In this document: piece after piece, positions 35,099 through 38,070 of the stretch
Layout of the letters: each line of letters opens with the position of its first letter
How positions within the stretch are numbered: position 1 is the stretch's first letter
Source of the DNA: Candidatus Martarchaeota archaeon
GTDB taxonomy: Archaea; Thermoproteota; Thermoprotei_A; Marsarchaeales; Marsarchaeaceae
Length of the DNA: 38,070 bases
Direction: 5' to 3'
Assembly: GCA_023487445.1 (NCBI GenBank)
Contig: JAMDBQ010000018.1
Location: 37,200-75,269 of the forward strand
The notes under the pieces: generated by a model
Databases searched by the model: none
Seen by the model: only the letters and a program-made list of their open reading frames with translations
Told to the model about the DNA's origin: nothing
Program-made: the position numbers and the translations under genes

Positions 35099-35700
35099 AG
35101 GGTACCACCCGCCGTGTTATTTGTCAAGTACCCTGGATCCCACTGCCCCTGCGGCATATTGCCGCCGAGGATATGCGACGCATAAGTTTGGTTATAGGTT
35201 GCGATAATTGTTCCAACCAGCCATGGGTGGCCTAAGCCGAATCCCGCGACGCCACAGTACTCCGCGCACGCCACGTGATACTCGCCCGGCTTGGTGAACA
35301 CATACACTATGTATGAATAGTATCCCGGCGCCGCCTCTGCACCGAAGTTGAACGACTTACCGCCGTATACAGCGCTCTGAACGAAGAATTCATGGAACAC
35401 ATCTACACTCGTTATAACGAACACCACCGGTTCCTCAACCGGAACCACTGTCTCGTTGACTTCGGGATCATTGTGGGGCCCAAACATCCAGTGCCACTGT
35501 TCGCCTGTTACGTAAATCGTTACATATGGGCCAACATAGCTACCCAAGGCGTGCTGCAGCGTTGTATGCACAACGTCTTCGCCAGCGTTGTTAACAGGGT
35601 TATACCCCACGTAGTCGTATTCGCTATACTGAATCTCGAACGACACCACGGCGACTATAACTAATACCAAGAATAATGCGATAACGGTGCCTCGTCGCAT
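35095..35700 (-). CDS. coxB: Heme-copper oxidase subunit II with atypical CuA site
   Basis: The 201-residue protein has a single N-terminal helix (about 4-22) and a cupredoxin domain. CuA features are EQWHWMF (position of the conserved aromatic loop), H103 in DVFHEFF, and CAEYC (C145, C149). In the usual motif the second His follows the second Cys by four residues and a Met follows by seven. Here the loop reads [13 protein letters not shown], so H158 is nine residues on and the Met position is Leu161. Either the site is rearranged or this is a divergent lineage. ATG 35700 is supported by a TATA-like TTTATAATG 26 nt upstream; the frame extends upstream to 35778 but lacks support. First gene of the operon with the two-TM and CbsA-like genes. 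Confidence 0.88.
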   Translation of the reverse strand: MRRGTVIALFLVLVIVAVVSFEIQYSEYDYVGYNPVNNAGEDVVHTTLQHALGSYVGPYVTIYVTGEQWHWMFGPHNDPEVNETVVPVEEPVVFVITSVDVFHEFFVQSAVYGGKSFNFGAEAAPGYYSYIVYVFTKPGEYHVACAEYCGVAGFGLGHPWLVGTIIATYNQTYASHILGGNMPQGQWDPGYLTNNTAGGTL

Positions 35701-35720
35701 AACCAGCACGACTTGTACAA

Positions 35721-35731
35721 CATTATAAACC
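35721..35731 (-). promoter_or_regulatory. TATA-like promoter of the subunit II operon
   Basis: The minus strand reads GGTTTATAATG, centred 26 nt before ATG 35700. Confidence 0.55.
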
Positions 35732-35739
35732 TTTTCGAA

Positions 35740-35904
35740 TTCCAACGTTAGACGCTGGAATAGCGCATCCGTTCGCACTCTACTTTATCTAAGGCAAGCT
35801 GTTCCAGCGTCCTGCCCGACACCAGCGTATCCGTCACAAGGCTCAGACGCCTAGTTCATCTGTTGGGGGGTTGCATTAGATAATCCACTGAGCGTATACG
35901 CTGG
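35740..35904. repeat. Cluster of TTCCAGCGT-type repeats upstream of the subunit II promoter
   Basis: Five copies or half-copies occur in 165 bp: TTCCAACGT (35740-35748) facing ACGCTGGAA (35752-35760) as an inverted repeat with a 3-nt spacer, TTCCAGCGT (35802-35810), CCAGCGT (35822-35828) and ACGCTGG (35898-35904, inside AGCGTATACGCT at 35891-35902). The first pair sits just upstream of the TATA box, a fitting place for an activator or repressor. Confidence 0.5.
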
Positions 35905-36372
35905 GGCTACACATAGCTCACCGATATGCTTTCCGCAACACGCGGAAGCCTTCAGCCAACGTTCGCTGAGCACAGCTGGCCAAGGGACGGTGTCGTCGTT
36001 GCTGCGCACGCTTCGGCGAGGCTTCGCTGAACAACGCCATTCAAACCGCGTTCGTCGATGCGAGCCACAAGTGTACACACAGGGTAGGAGGATGAGCCAT
36101 GTTCATGTCAGGAGAACGGTTCGAAGCGTCGCTAGCGCTCCCCGTTAGCTGAAAAAGGTGTTTGCATGGTTCAGCCCCGCTGTGCCCGTGAAACCTCAGC
36201 ACACTTCAACCCAAGTTACACCATCGTATCCCCAATGCGTGGCAAAGGAAATTGCTGCGCTACTGGATTTGAATACCCAAGTGAACCATCCAGTCAGGGT
36301 TTGCTTTAAACGCCTAGGCGGCCGCCTGCACCCGTCCTACCCGGCATGTATCGACGTCCGCTCAGTTTCGGT
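35905..36372. other. Non-coding, hairpin-containing gap between oxidase subunits I and II
   Basis: Together with the repeats, this 672-nt gap separates the two oxidase genes. It holds a strong hairpin at 35928-35949 (GCTTTCCGC/GCGGAAGC with one bulge), a weaker one at about 36115-36147 (AACGG/CCGTT outside, AGCG/CGCT inside) and a GC-rich stretch between them. Frames at 35851-36078 (minus) and 36158-36376 (plus) have no recognisable domain. It could be the remains of an insertion, an untranslated regulatory region or an RNA gene. Confidence 0.35.
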
Positions 36373-38016
36373 TTAGGATCCATTTGAAGGCTGGTCTATC
36401 GGAAGCATGGGCAAGGAGTCCTCTGAATATCCCTCCTGGCGCATGCCGTACCTCTCCATGGCAAGGGACCGCCTAAGCCAGCGTGGGTAACCCTCATACT
36501 GAATTCTCTTTCCTTTAAACGCCGTAAGTCCAAGATTCACTATGAAAGCTATCGCGGCGAACCCAGCTATCCATCCGCCAAGCGCGGCAAACTGGTAGTA
36601 GATCTGATATATTATGGGCCAGGCGACCTCCCTTCTTATCGCGCCGAAGAATCCCGCGTTGTTGAATGCGGCTATAAGCATACCCATGCCTATGTTCCAG
36701 CCCCAGAAGTGGATCTGCGCCAGCCTGTTGCTATACCATGCCCGGTTAAGTATGTGTGGGAGAACAATATACAACACCCCGAAGAATCCACCAACGGTGA
36801 ACGCAGCCATCATTATGTGTATGTGGGAGGGTATCCACAACGTGTTGTGCACGGTGGGATCAGTCGCAGGTGACGGCTGAACTGGTTCGGCGTGTATGCC
36901 TCCGATTATGTTCCATATGATGCTCGCATATATGAACATCAACGGAACATCCCATTTCAGTTTCCTAGGGTCGCCGAGCGTAATCAACTCAATCATCCAG
37001 ACTGCAGCAAACGGTATTGCTATTATTGCAGTCGAGGTCTGAGCGAATACGTCTCTGAGTATCAGCGGAACCGGGTCAGTGGCGATGTGGTGGACATAAA
37101 CAGACATACCCAGCACGAAGAGTACGGGAACCATCCACCTGAACAACCTGTAACTGAAAAGAGGTCTCCTCGCATAAACGGGGAGGATAGCGGCTACGGC
37201 CCCCATCAAGGCGTACGGACCAAAGTAGACGAGTGGGTGGTCAGCATACCAGAACAGCGCCTTCCAAACTTCCGCATTGGGGATACCGCTAAGGAATATC
37301 CCCAGCTGACCCATGGGTGACACAAGCGACCATATCACCGCGGCGAACACAGATATGTTGCCCAACGCCATCTGAATCATATCCATAACAAGAAGAGCCA
37401 CTCCTAGCGGCATTAGTCTGCCGTGGCTTCTCCAGTTAAATGAGGTGGCGATGATACTCGTCATCACCATCCATTCACCCACAACCATAGCACCGTATCC
37501 GATGAACCAGTTAGTCGCCGGCATCAGCGGATTCTGGAACACGAAAAGATACTGGTTCTGATATCCACCTGCGAGCATCATTATGATACCCGTAGAAGCT
37601 GTCCACAGTCCGAGGTTAGCCAATTTGGGATACTTGACCACCCTCGTACCAGTCAGCAAAGGAACAAAGTAGAACCCCAACCCGAACGAAATGTCGAATA
37701 CCACACCGAAAATCATCGCCATAACGTGGTCCGTCATATCCTGGAAGTAGAACACCGGAGGCACAACGTATGGGATACCTGTGTTGGTTATGCCTGACTG
37801 AGCCCTGAGCATCAGGGCGAACGATCCTCCAATCATTAGCATGAACAGTGCGACGAGAAAATGCTTCATGGCTATGCCTTGGTAGCTCTTGGAATAAATC
37901 AGCTTCATCCAGAGAGGCTTACGAGACTCTTCTTCACGTATCTTCTCGTATTCGGCGTTCCATTGCTGCATCTCTTCAAAATCGCGTTGGACCCTCTGCG
38001 TCGCCATCGAGGTCAA
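36373..38016 (-). CDS. coxA: Heme-copper oxidase subunit I
   Basis: The 547-residue protein has a 40-residue charged N-terminal extension and about twelve helices. Ligands are visible: low-spin heme His H97 (TDHVMAM) and H400, CuB His H260 with the crosslink Tyr Y264 (DHPLVYFGP), H309 and H310 (YVHHIATDP), and high-spin heme His H398 in SHIHIMMAAF. The HPLVYF form and the lack of obvious D-channel Asn residues point to a B-type-like (SoxB/Sulfolobales-type) enzyme, though this needs alignment. TTG 38016 is 25-26 nt from a TATA-like box and would be leaderless; ATG 38007 is the alternative. It is transcribed toward subunit II but separated by 672 nt. Confidence 0.93.
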   Translation of the reverse strand: MTSMATQRVQRDFEEMQQWNAEYEKIREEESRKPLWMKLIYSKSYQGIAMKHFLVALFMLMIGGSFALMLRAQSGITNTGIPYVVPPVFYFQDMTDHVMAMIFGVVFDISFGLGFYFVPLLTGTRVVKYPKLANLGLWTASTGIIMMLAGGYQNQYLFVFQNPLMPATNWFIGYGAMVVGEWMVMTSIIATSFNWRSHGRLMPLGVALLVMDMIQMALGNISVFAAVIWSLVSPMGQLGIFLSGIPNAEVWKALFWYADHPLVYFGPYALMGAVAAILPVYARRPLFSYRLFRWMVPVLFVLGMSVYVHHIATDPVPLILRDVFAQTSTAIIAIPFAAVWMIELITLGDPRKLKWDVPLMFIYASIIWNIIGGIHAEPVQPSPATDPTVHNTLWIPSHIHIMMAAFTVGGFFGVLYIVLPHILNRAWYSNRLAQIHFWGWNIGMGMLIAAFNNAGFFGAIRREVAWPIIYQIYYQFAALGGWIAGFAAIAFIVNLGLTAFKGKRIQYEGYPRWLRRSLAMERYGMRQEGYSEDSLPMLPIDQPSNGS

Positions 38017-38035
38017 TGAGTGCTCGGGTCCATGC

Positions 38036-38047
38036 TAATAAATATTT
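38036..38047 (-). promoter_or_regulatory. TATA-like promoter of the subunit I gene
   Basis: The minus strand reads AAATATTTATTA, centred 25-26 nt before TTG 38016. Confidence 0.55.
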
Positions 38048-38070
38048 CTTGACTGCAGCTTAGAACCCCG

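Noticed and set aside
36158-36376. 72-codon + strand ORF converging on oxidase subunit I.
   Set aside because: No promoter, no recognisable motif and it overlaps the end of a well-supported gene.

Overview
The window looks like chromosomal DNA of an aerobic, probably hot-spring archaeon, most plausibly from the TACK group (inference; no rRNA gene is present and no search was possible). Supporting signs are TATA-like boxes placed 24-27 nt upstream of many start codons (leaderless transcripts), frequent TTG and GTG starts, archaeal-type gene content (Sua5 with its C-terminal domain, Dpo4-like Y-family polymerase, M42 and M1 peptidases) and a respiratory locus resembling the cytochrome b558/566 (CbsA/CbsB) systems of thermoacidophiles.

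Layout. 1-3290 (minus): a truncated membrane protein running off the left edge, a DUF21/CNNM-type membrane protein with CBS domains, a stand-alone CBS-pair protein and a DapA-family aldolase. 3877-5994 (plus): a membrane-anchored beta-propeller protein and a polytopic membrane protein. Converging on them, 8995-5996 (minus), is a five-gene sulfur-trafficking operon: TusA, a YeeE/YedE (TsuA-like) transporter, a two-TM protein, a DsrE protein and an internally duplicated membrane protein. 8996-9388 is a non-coding gap with a run of GC-rich hairpins. 9389-12462 (plus): Sua5, a Methyltransf_24-like methyltransferase and a fold-type I aminotransferase. 14925-12691 (minus) is katG, with an 18-bp perfect palindrome in its promoter and two hairpins behind its stop. 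Then come a small unknown protein, a GNAT acetyltransferase gene broken by one in-frame TAA, and a class III nucleotidyl cyclase-TolB-like-TPR protein. 18823-26853: M42 peptidase, two small unknown membrane proteins, M1 aminopeptidase, amidohydrolase, Dpo4 and a metallo-beta-lactamase-fold enzyme. The last of these is joined by a 4-nt overlap to hutI, which in turn overlaps a tyrosine recombinase gene. 29435-38016 (minus): transporters (MFS, APC), CbsB-like and CbsA-like proteins, a two-TM protein, oxidase subunit II with an atypical CuA loop, a 672-bp gap with repeats, and oxidase subunit I.

How the parts fit (inference). The sulfur operon would import a reduced sulfur compound and pass sulfane sulfur through TusA and DsrE. 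The metallo-beta-lactamase-fold enzyme may be a persulfide dioxygenase. The oxidase/CbsA-like cluster would be the terminal respiratory module. KatG handles peroxide. The most unusual items are the CbsA-like protein embedded in a subunit-II oxidase operon with a CuA loop expanded by five residues, the sulfur operon with its duplicated membrane protein, the hutI-recombinase overlap, the nonsense-interrupted GNAT gene and the two hairpin-rich non-coding regions.
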